Assembly (NCBI RefSeq): GCF_029892095.1
Contig: NZ_JARZAE010000004.1
Span: forward strand, 8,776,453 to 8,840,452
Reading direction: 5' to 3'
Length of the DNA stretch: 64,000 nucleotides
From: Kitasatospora sp. MAP12-44
GTDB taxonomy: Bacteria; Actinomycetota; Actinomycetes; Streptomycetales; Streptomycetaceae
This document shows, one piece after another, positions 8,551 to 16,284 of this stretch. Position numbers and translations under genes: made by a program. Numbering within the stretch: the stretch's first letter is position 1; each line of letters starts with the position of its first letter. The notes under the pieces were generated by a model that had not been told where the DNA came from, did no database searches, and was given only the letters and a program-made list of their open reading frames with translations.

Positions 8551-9477
8551 TCATGGTTCGACGACCGCTTGGGCCTCCGCGATCGCCACGTCGGCGCCGG
8601 AGGTGCGGGTGAGGGCGAACTGCCCCTGCCGGCCGCCGCCTGTCCAGTCGACCGTCCAGGCTGCGGTCGCGGTGATGTGGAACTGTGCGTGCGGCTGGTT
8701 CGCCGAGGTGTTGGTGTAGGTGTAGCCGCAGTCGGGCGAAGCGTGTCCGCCGTAGGAGGCGTTGTACGGGGTGCCGGCTGAGCTGCAGGTGACGGTGTGT
8801 CCGTCTCCCATGGTCCAGGCCATGCTGGTGACGTGCGCGGTTGCTGTCACGCTGTCCCCGCCTGCGTCGGCTGTGGCGGTGTTCGGCCCCCAGGTGGTGG
8901 GGGACACGGTGGCCCACATCCACACCGGCATGCCGATCAGCCCGGTGGAACCGGAGTTCGGCGCCGTGGTGATGGCCGGATCGGCGAGGAGCATCTTGTC
9001 CACGGCCTGGTGGGCCAGGCCGACGAGGTCCACACCGCCGCCGTAGCCCTGCGGAGGGTCTTTTGACCAATGATCTGGAGCGGCGGTGATACCTCCAGCA
9101 GCATCCAGGCAGGTGCGGGAGTAGACGGCTCCGTCGTCCGGGCTGTGGCCCTGCCACAGGGGGTCGCCAGCTGGTGGTTGAGGGCTCGCGGGCTGCCAGT
9201 AGCAGCCGTCGTTTCCGTTGAACCAGCCGAGGTCCAGGACGGAGCAGGGGTGCTGGACCCCGTTCCAGGAGCAGTCAGGCTCATGGTCCGTGCTATCGGC
9301 CGGGGTGGCGCCGGCAGCAGTGGACGGTGGCGCGAAGGTCTGTACACCGACGCAGACGAACTTGCTGGCGCACGGCGCGACGTCGGCCTCGGCAGAGCAC
9401 GGCTGGAGCAGGCTGATAGCGCACAGGAGGCTGAGAGAGACGCCCGACGCGAGCGGTGGCAAGTGGCGCCTCAGCAC
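8551..9477 (-). CDS. Secreted protein of the Tad operon, unknown function
   Basis: This 308-aa protein starts at a GTG (9477) that overlaps the lipoprotein TGA (GTGCTGA). The N-terminus VLRRHLPPLASGVSLSLLCA is a plausible signal peptide ending near CSAEA. The mature part is Cys- and Trp-rich (CASKFVCVG, CSWNGVQHPCSV, DGCYWQPAS, CGYTYTNTS) and has a beta-sandwich-like region with MGDGHTVTCSSAGTPYN and AAWTVDWTGGG, so disulphide-stabilised extracellular folding is likely. Streptomyces relatives are sometimes labelled ATP/GTP-binding, but no P-loop is present here. Its fixed position before cpaB suggests a pilus-associated surface component. Confidence 0.82.
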   Translation of the reverse strand: MLRRHLPPLASGVSLSLLCAISLLQPCSAEADVAPCASKFVCVGVQTFAPPSTAAGATPADSTDHEPDCSWNGVQHPCSVLDLGWFNGNDGCYWQPASPQPPAGDPLWQGHSPDDGAVYSRTCLDAAGGITAAPDHWSKDPPQGYGGGVDLVGLAHQAVDKMLLADPAITTAPNSGSTGLIGMPVWMWATVSPTTWGPNTATADAGGDSVTATAHVTSMAWTMGDGHTVTCSSAGTPYNASYGGHASPDCGYTYTNTSANQPHAQFHITATAAWTVDWTGGGRQGQFALTRTSGADVAIAEAQAVVEP

Positions 9478-10043
9478 GGACGGCTCATGTCGGAGTCGAC
9501 CTCCGAGATCATCCAGTCGGAGCCGACCGTGCGCGCTGTGGCCGTGACGGTGTACCGGAGCACTGGGTTGGTGACGGGCCGTGCGGCGCCCGTCTTCGTG
9601 TCGACCGGCGTCCATCCGCTGATGTCCAGGCAGTCGCTGAGCGTGGCCTGCTTGGGAGACTTGTCGAGCTCGATCGTTGTCACCGTCGGGCTGATCTTCG
9701 GCGAGCCCGTGAGGACGATCCCGGCGGTCTTGTTGTTGTAGACGTCCGCGCGGGTCCCGCTCAGCGCCTGGTCGACGCTGTACTTCTCCAGCTCCGTACC
9801 GACGACGCTGCCCTGCGCGTATGCCTTGATCTGCTCATCCCAGTACTTGCGGTAGGTGTCCAGGACCGCTGCTCGGCTTGCTGCGTCGGAGAGCACAGAC
9901 GGCGTGGCTGCCGATGCCACGGTGCTGAGCGGGCTGCTGCCCGCTCCGCCCTCACGTGCGTTGCTCGTGCAGCCGGCGGTCAGGAACGCCAGCAGACCGA
10001 TGCCCGTTCCGAGCGCGATCGTTCGCTGTCGCATGGCCGACAC
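9471..10043 (-). CDS. Lipoprotein, first gene of the Tad operon
   Basis: This roughly 190-aa protein has a lipoprotein signal: basic MRQRTIALG, hydrophobic stretch and lipobox LTAGC. The mature domain (YRKYWDEQIKAYAQG, GSPKISPTVTTIELDK, LSDCLDISGWTPVD) resembles the small NTF2-like secreted lipoproteins of Streptomyces. GTG 10043 was chosen because GGAGGGGG lies about 7 bases upstream; an ATG four codons further in is possible. It heads the pilus operon and overlaps the next gene. Function is unknown; a wall-space accessory role is inference. Confidence 0.82.
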   Translation of the reverse strand: MSAMRQRTIALGTGIGLLAFLTAGCTSNAREGGAGSSPLSTVASAATPSVLSDAASRAAVLDTYRKYWDEQIKAYAQGSVVGTELEKYSVDQALSGTRADVYNNKTAGIVLTGSPKISPTVTTIELDKSPKQATLSDCLDISGWTPVDTKTGAARPVTNPVLRYTVTATARTVGSDWMISEVDSDMSRPC

Positions 10044-10250
10044 CTGTCTCCCCCTCCAACGGTTGTGCGGCATGGGGCGATGACGCTCCCGCCACACATG
10101 ATTGCGGAACGTGATGCAATCGTCACTATACGATGCTTCCGCTTGGAGGTTCATCACTTCTCGATCTTCGAGGCATCAGCCAAACGCTCGGCCGCGCAGC
10201 GGATTTGGCGTTCTGTTCCCTGCCCTCTGCCCGCGGGCCCTTTTCGTCGA

Positions 10251-11201
10251 CTACTGGGTGGCCAGGGCGACGCCCCTGATACCAAGCGCGACTCTGCTGG
10301 AGCGCATCGCTTCACGGACGCGCCTGGCGCCACTGGGTGTCACGGCCTCCCCTCCGCCGATAGCGGCTGACGGAGTGCTGAGGCCCGCGCACGATCGGCA
10401 GATCCCCTGCCGAAGCACTGGGTCATGGCAGATGTGGCACTCGGAGTATGCGGGCTTGTGGGCGGCCGGCTCCGACGAGAAGCGGAGCGGCGGCATCTTG
10501 CGGCGAAGTCGGCTGCGGAGCAATCCAGTTGGGGAGACCACCGTTGAGGGGAGGCCGACCAGAAGCGCCTGCGTCAGCTCTTTGGAGGAGGCGCCGCGCT
10601 CCAGCCATTGCGCCACCAGGGGCGCCAGCTCCAGCGCTTCGGCTTCACCGACATGCAGGCGCGGCTCCGACTTGATCACCCCGAACAGCGTCACCACTGC
10701 CGCGCGGACCTGCTCATCCGACGATTCCTTGATGATGTCGTAGCTCTTCCTTCCTCTCGGCTCGCCAGTCGCCTCGGCGTTGACCGACTGCGCGTTGACC
10801 GGCTCACCCGGGAGGGTGGGTGCTTTGCCCAAGTCCTTTACAGGAGAGGCGTCAGCAAGCCCGGTCTCCTGCTGACCGGACGCCGGATGGGGGACACCTG
10901 GCAGCTCGAGCTGAGGGGTGTCGAAGACGTGGGCCTCACTGCGGATCGTCCCGTCCTTCATTCGCAGTGTGTCGACCCGGTAGTAGCCGGCCGCGGTCAG
11001 TTCCTTCAGAGCCTTGCGGATCGCCCCGCGTCCCTGGGTGCTGGAGTCAGCCATCTGTCGGCCGTCCTCGCGCCAGCCGTCGGGGCGCGACAGGAGGTCG
11101 GCCAGCAATCCGCGGGCCGTGTAGCTCAGCCGCCGGTCTTGTAGCAGGGCGTTGGGCAGCACGATGAATTTGCGCGCGTGGGCGCTACGATGTACCTGCA
11201 T
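10251..11201 (-). CDS. Winged-helix DNA-binding protein with C-terminal zinc ribbon
   Basis: This 316-aa protein begins with a winged-helix domain (FIVLPNALLQDRRLSYTARG, then MADSSTQGRGAIRKALKELT and GYYRVDTLRM). The domain resembles replication-initiator and phage-replication HTH proteins found in many copies in Streptomyces. A low-complexity middle and a helical region (LGVGEAEALELAPLVAQWLE-like) lead to a treble-cysteine ribbon CHICHDPVLRQGICRSC (C-x2-C-x8-C-x2-C). It probably binds DNA; whether it is a Rep protein or a regulator cannot be decided. A GACCCCGG/CCGGGGTC hairpin lies in its leader at 11226-11256. Confidence 0.75.
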   Translation of the reverse strand: MQVHRSAHARKFIVLPNALLQDRRLSYTARGLLADLLSRPDGWREDGRQMADSSTQGRGAIRKALKELTAAGYYRVDTLRMKDGTIRSEAHVFDTPQLELPGVPHPASGQQETGLADASPVKDLGKAPTLPGEPVNAQSVNAEATGEPRGRKSYDIIKESSDEQVRAAVVTLFGVIKSEPRLHVGEAEALELAPLVAQWLERGASSKELTQALLVGLPSTVVSPTGLLRSRLRRKMPPLRFSSEPAAHKPAYSECHICHDPVLRQGICRSCAGLSTPSAAIGGGEAVTPSGARRVREAMRSSRVALGIRGVALATQ

Positions 11202-11225
11202 CGGGAGCTTGTACTCCTGTTGCCG

Positions 11226-11256
11226 GACCCCGGGGTGTTAGCGCACCGCCGGGGTC
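11226..11256 (-). promoter_or_regulatory. Leader hairpin upstream of the winged-helix gene
   Basis: GACCCCGG and CCGGGGTC form a perfect 8-bp stem with a 15-base loop, 25 bases upstream of the ATG at 11201. It could be an attenuator or an operator. No further support was found. Confidence 0.3.
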
Positions 11257-11440
11257 ATCTGTATTCGATTGATTACGGACCGTAGCACAGGCCTGGGTCC
11301 CGCTGTTGCGGATTCCTGAAAGTGGCTCAGTTGTCCTGCACCCCAAGCTCTTTGTGTGAGCGAGGGCGCTGCGATGCCCGCTTGCGGGTTGGCGGGGCCG
11401 CAGGCGGGACGCTTCCAGACCGTCCGGCGGACGACCTGTG

Positions 11441-11468
11441 GCGCACCCCCGACCCGTCAGGGGTGCGC
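11441..11468 (-). terminator. Putative terminator after the DUF397 gene
   Basis: GCGCACCCC and GGGGTGCGC form a perfect 9-bp GC-rich stem with a 10-base loop, 24 bases past the DUF397 stop. There is no T tract, as is common for actinomycete terminators. Confidence 0.5.
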
Positions 11469-11492
11469 TCGTCCTGGCTGCGGCTGGCCTGA

Positions 11493-11717
11493 TCAGCCCT
11501 CGTCGGGCAGCGAGTGAGCTGACACAACGTCGTGGATGAACGCTGACCACGCACTGCGCGTGAAGCGAAGGGCCGGACCGTGCGGGTCCTTGCTGTCTCG
11601 GACGGCAACCTTGTCAGGCAGGTCCGCCGCGCACTCCAGGCAGTTCTCGTTTCCTCCGCTGTAGGTGGACTTCGCGAAGGCGAGCCCAGTGGCCGCGGCA
11701 TCGGGGTAGTGGCTCAC
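11493..11717 (-). CDS. DUF397 protein
   Basis: This 74-aa protein contains the DUF397 pattern FAKSTYSGGNENCLECA, VAVRDSKDPHGPALRF and SAWSAFIHDV. DUF397 proteins are small partners encoded beside XRE/DUF5753 regulators, as in whiJ-type loci where BldB-like proteins act in development. The GTG at 11717 overlaps the regulator's TGA (GTGA), so the two are translationally coupled. A partner or toxin/antitoxin-like function has been proposed for such pairs; here it is inference from family and linkage. Confidence 0.92.
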   Translation of the reverse strand: MSHYPDAAATGLAFAKSTYSGGNENCLECAADLPDKVAVRDSKDPHGPALRFTRSAWSAFIHDVVSAHSLPDEG

Positions 11718-12562
11718 GTGATCTTGGCTTTCTGTTCGAGGATGAAGGCGAGCGAGTCGTCCTTGTTCAAGGCCTCGGCCGTGATGACGGTGAACCTCGC
11801 TCGGTACTGCTCCACATCGGCCGGATCCTCGACGAAGAGACTGCTCATCAGTCCTTCGACGAGCACGACGTCGAGGTCTGAGCGCTGCGGAAACCCGATG
11901 ATGGCCATCGGCCCGCCCATGCCCGGGTGGATGGCCGCGTTGATCGGCATCACCTGGATATTGACGTTGTCCAGGCGGTTGAGCGCGAGGACCTTGTCCA
12001 GCTGCGGTCCCATGATGTCGGGCCGCTTCCCGTTGGAGCAGAGGGCGGCTTCGTGGATGACGGCCCAGACCTCGACGGGGTTCGGTCGGGTCAGGATGGA
12101 CTGGCGGGCCATCCTGACCTGCACCTGGTCCTCGACGGTGCCGCCCATCCTGCCGCCGAGTCGCTCGATGACGATCCGTGCGTAGTCCGGCGTCTGGAAC
12201 AGGCCGGGGATGTAGGACGGCTCGTATGTCTTGAACGTCGACGCCTCGGTCTCCAGTGTGATGAGGTCGAACGCGGTCGCGTTGATCGCGTCGCGGTAGC
12301 TGAGCCACCAGCCGCGCTTGCTGCCGTCCTTGGTGATGGCGAGAAGGCCGGTGCGGATCTCGCCGTCGGCGACCTCGTAGAAGTCCAGGAGCCTGACCAC
12401 GTCCTCGAGTTTGGCCGCCGTCTTCGCGTTCTCGATCCGGTTGATCTTGGGCTGACTCCAGCCCATGACGTCAGCTACCTGCTCCGCCGTCATCTTCTTG
12501 CCCTCGCGGAGCTTCCGCAGTTCGTCGCCGAGCCGTCGGCGACGAACGGTCGAGACCGCCAT
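11714..12562 (-). CDS. XRE-family regulator with DUF5753 (WhiJ-like)
   Basis: This 282-aa protein has an N-terminal helix-turn-helix (LGDELRKLREGKKMTAEQVA, DVMGWSQPKINRIENAK) and a DUF5753 effector domain (PGLFQTPDYAR, GPMAIIGFP, DVVLVEGLMSS). Such regulators bind the promoter of their own divergent region and depend on a DUF397 partner. ATG 12562 has AGGAGGGG about 6 bases upstream, which rules out the longer start. With the downstream DUF397 gene and the divergent ATPase it forms the triad known from the whiJ/abaA-type loci of Streptomyces. Confidence 0.93.
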   Translation of the reverse strand: MAVSTVRRRRLGDELRKLREGKKMTAEQVADVMGWSQPKINRIENAKTAAKLEDVVRLLDFYEVADGEIRTGLLAITKDGSKRGWWLSYRDAINATAFDLITLETEASTFKTYEPSYIPGLFQTPDYARIVIERLGGRMGGTVEDQVQVRMARQSILTRPNPVEVWAVIHEAALCSNGKRPDIMGPQLDKVLALNRLDNVNIQVMPINAAIHPGMGGPMAIIGFPQRSDLDVVLVEGLMSSLFVEDPADVEQYRARFTVITAEALNKDDSLAFILEQKAKIT

Positions 12563-12939
12563 GCAGTACCCCTCCTGAACTGAGATCACCAGTCTGCCCT
12601 CGATCCAAGCACTCGCGCCAGCGGCAACTGCACTGCGGGTGGCCCGAATCCGGGTTCGATATGCATAAATACATCTTTCGCCAGGCTACTTGCATCATTG
12701 CCTGATGTGGCGTCATGCTGAGTGTGACGCGGAACACGCCGACTCGATGAAGGTCGGCCCAGTTCTCCGTGGCCCAGCGCGGCGTCGCCTTGCGGGCCGT
12801 CAAGTCGCGGCCCGGCGAGCCCGACTGAAAAGAGTCCACCCCCAAGGAGCGAGCCAGCTCGGGGTCGACTGATGATCGCGGAGAGCTACTTATTTCCGAT
12901 GCTGCGCGGACCCCAGGCCCGCAGACAGGAGGAGCTGTG
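12563..12939 (+). promoter_or_regulatory. Divergent promoter region, XRE regulator / ATPase
   Basis: This 377-base non-coding stretch separates the divergent regulator and ATPase genes and should hold both promoters. It contains an AT-rich patch (atatgcataaatacat at about 12659-12674) and a small CATCA/TGATG dyad near 12693. No longer operator was recognised. Confidence 0.45.
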
Positions 12940-13401
12940 ATGACGGCGACAGTGAACCCGGGTGAAGTTGGGCTCGGGTTCTATCTCCAGGACAGGGCGT
13001 CAGGTTTTACGGCGCACGTGATCGCCTGCCGGGGGAACCTGGCAAGGTTGAGGGAGCTTTCAGATGCCCGACTGAGTGGAGTCGGGGTCTGCCCGGAGCT
13101 CGTGGACGACGCCAAACTGCTGGTCAGTGAACTGGTCGGCAATGCGGTTCGGCTGTGCGGAGACTTCGTGCCGCTGGTGGTTGAGGTCTACGCGGAACGC
13201 TCTGGGGTGTGGGTGACCGTCCATGACCCTGATTCAGAGAGCCTGCCCCGGCGCTCTGCCGCCCTTGCGGACAACCTCGTGGCGGAGTGTGGGCGCGGCC
13301 TGTACATCCTCGATGTGCTCGCGCCGGGCTGGCAGGTGCTCGCTACCCCGGTCGGCAAACAGATCCGATGCCGACTGCCCTACGAGATGAGCGCGGCATG
13401 A
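12940..13401 (+). CDS. Anti-sigma-type ATP-binding protein (HATPase_c_2)
   Basis: This 153-aa protein is an RsbW/SpoIIAB-like GHKL ATPase. The N box is VDDAKLLVSELVGNAVR, the G1 region is VWVTVHDPDSE, and AECGRGLYILDVLAPGW is the G2-like motif. ATG 12940 lies 7 bases after AGGAGG, so this codon rather than the preceding GTG is likely used. Such proteins bind sigma factors or anti-sigma antagonists. Adjacent to an XRE/DUF397 pair it corresponds to the third member of whiJ-like clusters. Its partner is unknown. Confidence 0.9.
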   Translation: MTATVNPGEVGLGFYLQDRASGFTAHVIACRGNLARLRELSDARLSGVGVCPELVDDAKLLVSELVGNAVRLCGDFVPLVVEVYAERSGVWVTVHDPDSESLPRRSAALADNLVAECGRGLYILDVLAPGWQVLATPVGKQIRCRLPYEMSAA

Positions 13402-13633
13402 GCCCGATTCGGCCCGGATGGAGAGTGGGCGTCTCGTCGGCCTCGGCGTCGCGTCGAGCAGAGAGGCATCCTCGCTCACGTGGTGCCCGCAGCGCTCATC
13501 CCCGCACTGGGGCAGCCAGCAGACGTGATCCTCTCTGTCGACCCCTGCAATCACCAGCGCCTGAATCGCAGGCGCGAGAGCCCAGTTGTGGCCATCGAGC
13601 TCTCTGGGTAGCCACCCACAGCGAGGACCACCC

Positions 13634-14824
13634 ATGACGACATCGCAGGCTTCCGGTCGCGATGGAACCACCGTGCCGCTCAGGCCCGGCTACGCCGTAG
13701 AACGGCACGAAGCAGGCGAGTTCACGATGACCCACCTTACGCCCTTCGGGCAGCTGGGGTTCCCGCTTGTCTCCGTCGGTGACGTATCGCAGTGGCCGAT
13801 GCCGAGGCGAGCCGTTGAACAACTGCCCTACCAGATAGGCTCTTTGTTCCGTGATTGGTCAAGTCTTCCCAACGGTGTGGTCCTCGCACACGCGGCTGAG
13901 CACCTCCGGCTCGGCCCTGGCAGTGATCCGATCGATCCGCACCAGCACCTCCCGGTAGGACCCTCGGCATGCGTGAACGGTGATGCGATGGAGGTGCTGA
14001 GAGCCGCTGACCTGAAGGCCGGCCTCAGGGTCATGGAGATCGGGACAGCAGGCGACGGCCGGACTGCGTGCCTGACGGCCGCCATGACCGGAACCACAGT
14101 GGTCACCGTGGACATCGACCAGTCGACCTCGCGCCGAGCCCGCGTTGTGGTCGACCGCGCTGGGCTCCGACGCCTGGTCCGCATCCGGGATCAGGACGGC
14201 TACCTTGCCCGGTCCCACGACCCGTTGGACCGGATCATCACCACCTGCGCGACCGCAGGGGTCCCACCTGCCTGGATCGGGCAGCTTGCCCCGGGCGGCT
14301 ACATCGTCGGCCCGCTCGGCTACCGCGGACTGGAGGTCCTGGCCCGGATCACCACCGGCCCCCGCGGTCCGCGAGCTCGCCTCATCTCAGCCGCCCACCG
14401 CGCCCGGGCTGTAGGACTCCTCTGCCCAGACCGCCATCTCGATGACCTGCCACTTCCGCCGTCCGCCTATGGCCGCCGCAGCACGGTCCCCGACGATCTC
14501 ACCCATGACGCTTACTACGACCTGTGGATGTACCTGGCCACCCAGGACCGCCGCACGACCAAGGTCCCCATCTCCGGCGAGAGCGGCAACGGTTGCGCGC
14601 TGGTCACACAGGACCGCAGCCACGCGGTGCGCGTCTTACCCGGCGCCCTCCTGCTCAGCGATCACAACCCGCGGACTCACGAGATGGCCGACCGTCTGAC
14701 TCGCCTGATCGCCGACTGGGACACCCTCGGACGACCGACCATCGACCGCTGGACTGCGACCCTGCTGCGCGCCGGACGCCCCGGCGCGCAGCTCCTCGCC
14801 CCGGCCCACTGGGAGCTTGGATGA
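13634..14824 (+). CDS. PCMT-like SAM-dependent methyltransferase
   Basis: This 396-aa protein has a Rossmann-fold methyltransferase core. Motif I is VMEIGTAGDGRTA near residues 133-145, followed by VVTVDIDQSTSRRAR and a motif-IV-like RIITTCATAGVPPAWI, then LAPGGYIVGPLG. This order matches the protein-L-isoaspartate O-methyltransferase superfamily and its actinobacterial relatives in peptide-natural-product loci. The N-terminal 110 residues and C-terminal 130 residues are outside the core. ATG 13634 has GAGGA about 7 bases upstream. No precursor peptide gene is evident nearby, so the substrate is unknown. Confidence 0.78.
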   Translation: MTTSQASGRDGTTVPLRPGYAVERHEAGEFTMTHLTPFGQLGFPLVSVGDVSQWPMPRRAVEQLPYQIGSLFRDWSSLPNGVVLAHAAEHLRLGPGSDPIDPHQHLPVGPSACVNGDAMEVLRAADLKAGLRVMEIGTAGDGRTACLTAAMTGTTVVTVDIDQSTSRRARVVVDRAGLRRLVRIRDQDGYLARSHDPLDRIITTCATAGVPPAWIGQLAPGGYIVGPLGYRGLEVLARITTGPRGPRARLISAAHRARAVGLLCPDRHLDDLPLPPSAYGRRSTVPDDLTHDAYYDLWMYLATQDRRTTKVPISGESGNGCALVTQDRSHAVRVLPGALLLSDHNPRTHEMADRLTRLIADWDTLGRPTIDRWTATLLRAGRPGAQLLAPAHWELG

Positions 14825-14867
14825 GCACCGCAGCAGGCCCCGCCACCCAGCGTCAGCAACGTGCCGA

Positions 14868-15086
14868 TCACGATGGGCAGTAACGGCGTGGTGTGCGGTA
14901 GCCGATGGCTTGGTAGGAGCAGCCGAACCGCAAGAGCTGCAGCATCTTGTCGAAGATGATCCGGTCGCTGATGCGCGGCCGGTGGCAGCCCAGCGGATGG
15001 GTGGCCGCGTAGGTCGGCCGCTCGGGCAGCAGCGCGCTGAACTGGCTCCAGAGTGGTTCGGTCAGCCATGACGGAAGTACTGGCAC
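14868..15086 (-). pseudogene. IS5-family transposase, N-terminal fragment
   Basis: The reverse strand reads LTEPLWSQFSALLPERP, then HPLGCHRPRISDRIIFDKML and LRFGCSYQAI, the N-terminal domain of an IS5-type transposase. Homology stops after about 55 residues and a stop follows at once, so the DDE catalytic domain is absent. It is a remnant of an old insertion beside the conjugation module. Confidence 0.75.
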
Positions 15087-15148
15087 AGGTCCCCCCGGTG
15101 ATCACAGAGCGTCGCAACTCCATGATCGACAAGGTCCGTGCCAGTACT
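15076..15148. repeat. 11-bp inverted repeat at the IS5 remnant
   Basis: AGTACTGGCAC (15076-15086) and GTGCCAGTACT (15138-15148) are perfect inverted copies, 51 bases apart. The first includes the putative start of the transposase fragment. They may be a regulatory hairpin or a rearranged IS end. The rest of 15087-15321 shows no gene. Confidence 0.5.
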
Positions 15149-15321
15149 GCTACCGGGGTGCTGTCACCACGCCTATCTGCGCGACCTCTTACTGAAGGGG
15201 ATCACCTGCAGATCGACATTGGGCAAAAGCATCGCCTCGCGTAGGTGGCGGAGCTGGGCGAGATGGGCGTCCAGGTCGGCGACCTAATGTTCGGAAGTCC
15301 CGCAGAGCACTGTGGTCAGGA

Positions 15322-16272
15322 TCAGGCCGGGGTGGCAGCCTGCGGGCGGAGCCAGGCGTCGACCGGCCCGTCCGCGCTGAGGACGGGGTTGAAGATCGGG
15401 GCGAACGGGCCGCGCTCGCGTAGCTGGTCGAGGGTGGTGGCGCCGACGCGGATCGGACTGGCCGTCAGGAGCGGGTCGCTGGCGGCGAGGCTGCGCAGGT
15501 CGGCGATGCGCCGCTGCAGGCGGGCCGGTTCGGCGCCGGTGAGGACCAGGAGCAGCCGGGGGAAGGCGGGGTAGCGGCTGCGCCAGGCCGGGACCGCGGC
15601 GGCGCTGCGGACGGTGGTGCGGGTGGTGCGCGGTCCGGGCGGCTGCGGGATGTACTGGTGGTAGCGGGCGTAGGCGTGCAGCTTCTGGGCGAGGCGGGCG
15701 ATGGTCATGGTGGTGCGGTCGAGTTCGACGAAGAACGTCAGAAGGGTGCGGGTGCGCTCGGCTGCGTCGGTGTGGACGTAGTTGAGGACGGCGTCGGGGA
15801 TGAGGGTCAGGTCCTCGCCGGGGCGGGTGTCGTCGCGGTAGTGGTGGGCGGTTTCGGGTGACCAGTCGAGGGGCCCGCACTCGTGGTCCAATCGCTGGGC
15901 CCAGGCGACGAAGGCGCAGCCGGTTTCGATGGTGGCGAGGGTGTGTTCCTGGAGTGGTCCGGCGGCGGCTTCCGGGCTCATCCGGTACGGGCGCTGCGGC
16001 AGCAGCCCGACCGCCTCGACCGCCGCTGCGCCCTTCTCGGTGAGCCACCACAGCAGGCTGGTCTGCCCGTGGGTTCGGCGTCCGACGCGGTCGGCGAGGC
16101 CGGCGTCGCGTAGGACGTGGAGCTGGCGGCGCAGGTACTCGGGCCCGGTGTGGTGCGGGGTGATGAGGCGGTGCAGCTGGTCGGTGGAGACGAGGCGGTG
16201 CTGGTAGAGGACGGTCATGGCCTGCTGGCCGATCACGCCGATGCCCTTGGGTGCGGGGTGCTGGTACGGCAT
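15322..16272 (-). CDS. Replication-relaxation family protein
   Basis: This 316-aa protein matches the actinobacterial replication-relaxation family. It has an N-terminal winged helix (AMTVLYQHRLVSTDQLHRLI, YLRRQLHVLRDAGLADRVGR), then WWLTEKGAAAVEA and a central region with PDAVLNYV and FFVELDRTTMTIARLAQKL. Members are found on conjugative plasmids and integrative elements and are thought to act in DNA processing or replication. The ATG at 16272 has AAGGAG 7 bases upstream and lies 12 bases after the TraG-like stop, so it is probably the last gene of the conjugation operon. Confidence 0.87.
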   Translation of the reverse strand: MPYQHPAPKGIGVIGQQAMTVLYQHRLVSTDQLHRLITPHHTGPEYLRRQLHVLRDAGLADRVGRRTHGQTSLLWWLTEKGAAAVEAVGLLPQRPYRMSPEAAAGPLQEHTLATIETGCAFVAWAQRLDHECGPLDWSPETAHHYRDDTRPGEDLTLIPDAVLNYVHTDAAERTRTLLTFFVELDRTTMTIARLAQKLHAYARYHQYIPQPPGPRTTRTTVRSAAAVPAWRSRYPAFPRLLLVLTGAEPARLQRRIADLRSLAASDPLLTASPIRVGATTLDQLRERGPFAPIFNPVLSADGPVDAWLRPQAATPA

Positions 16273-16284
16273 CGCGGTACTCCT

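Noticed and set aside
5373..8612. Long open frame on the + strand opposite the Tad genes
   Set aside because: It mirrors the minus-strand CpaF, CpaE and CpaB genes, has low-complexity Arg/Pro/Gln composition and no family features. Antisense open frames are expected at this GC content.
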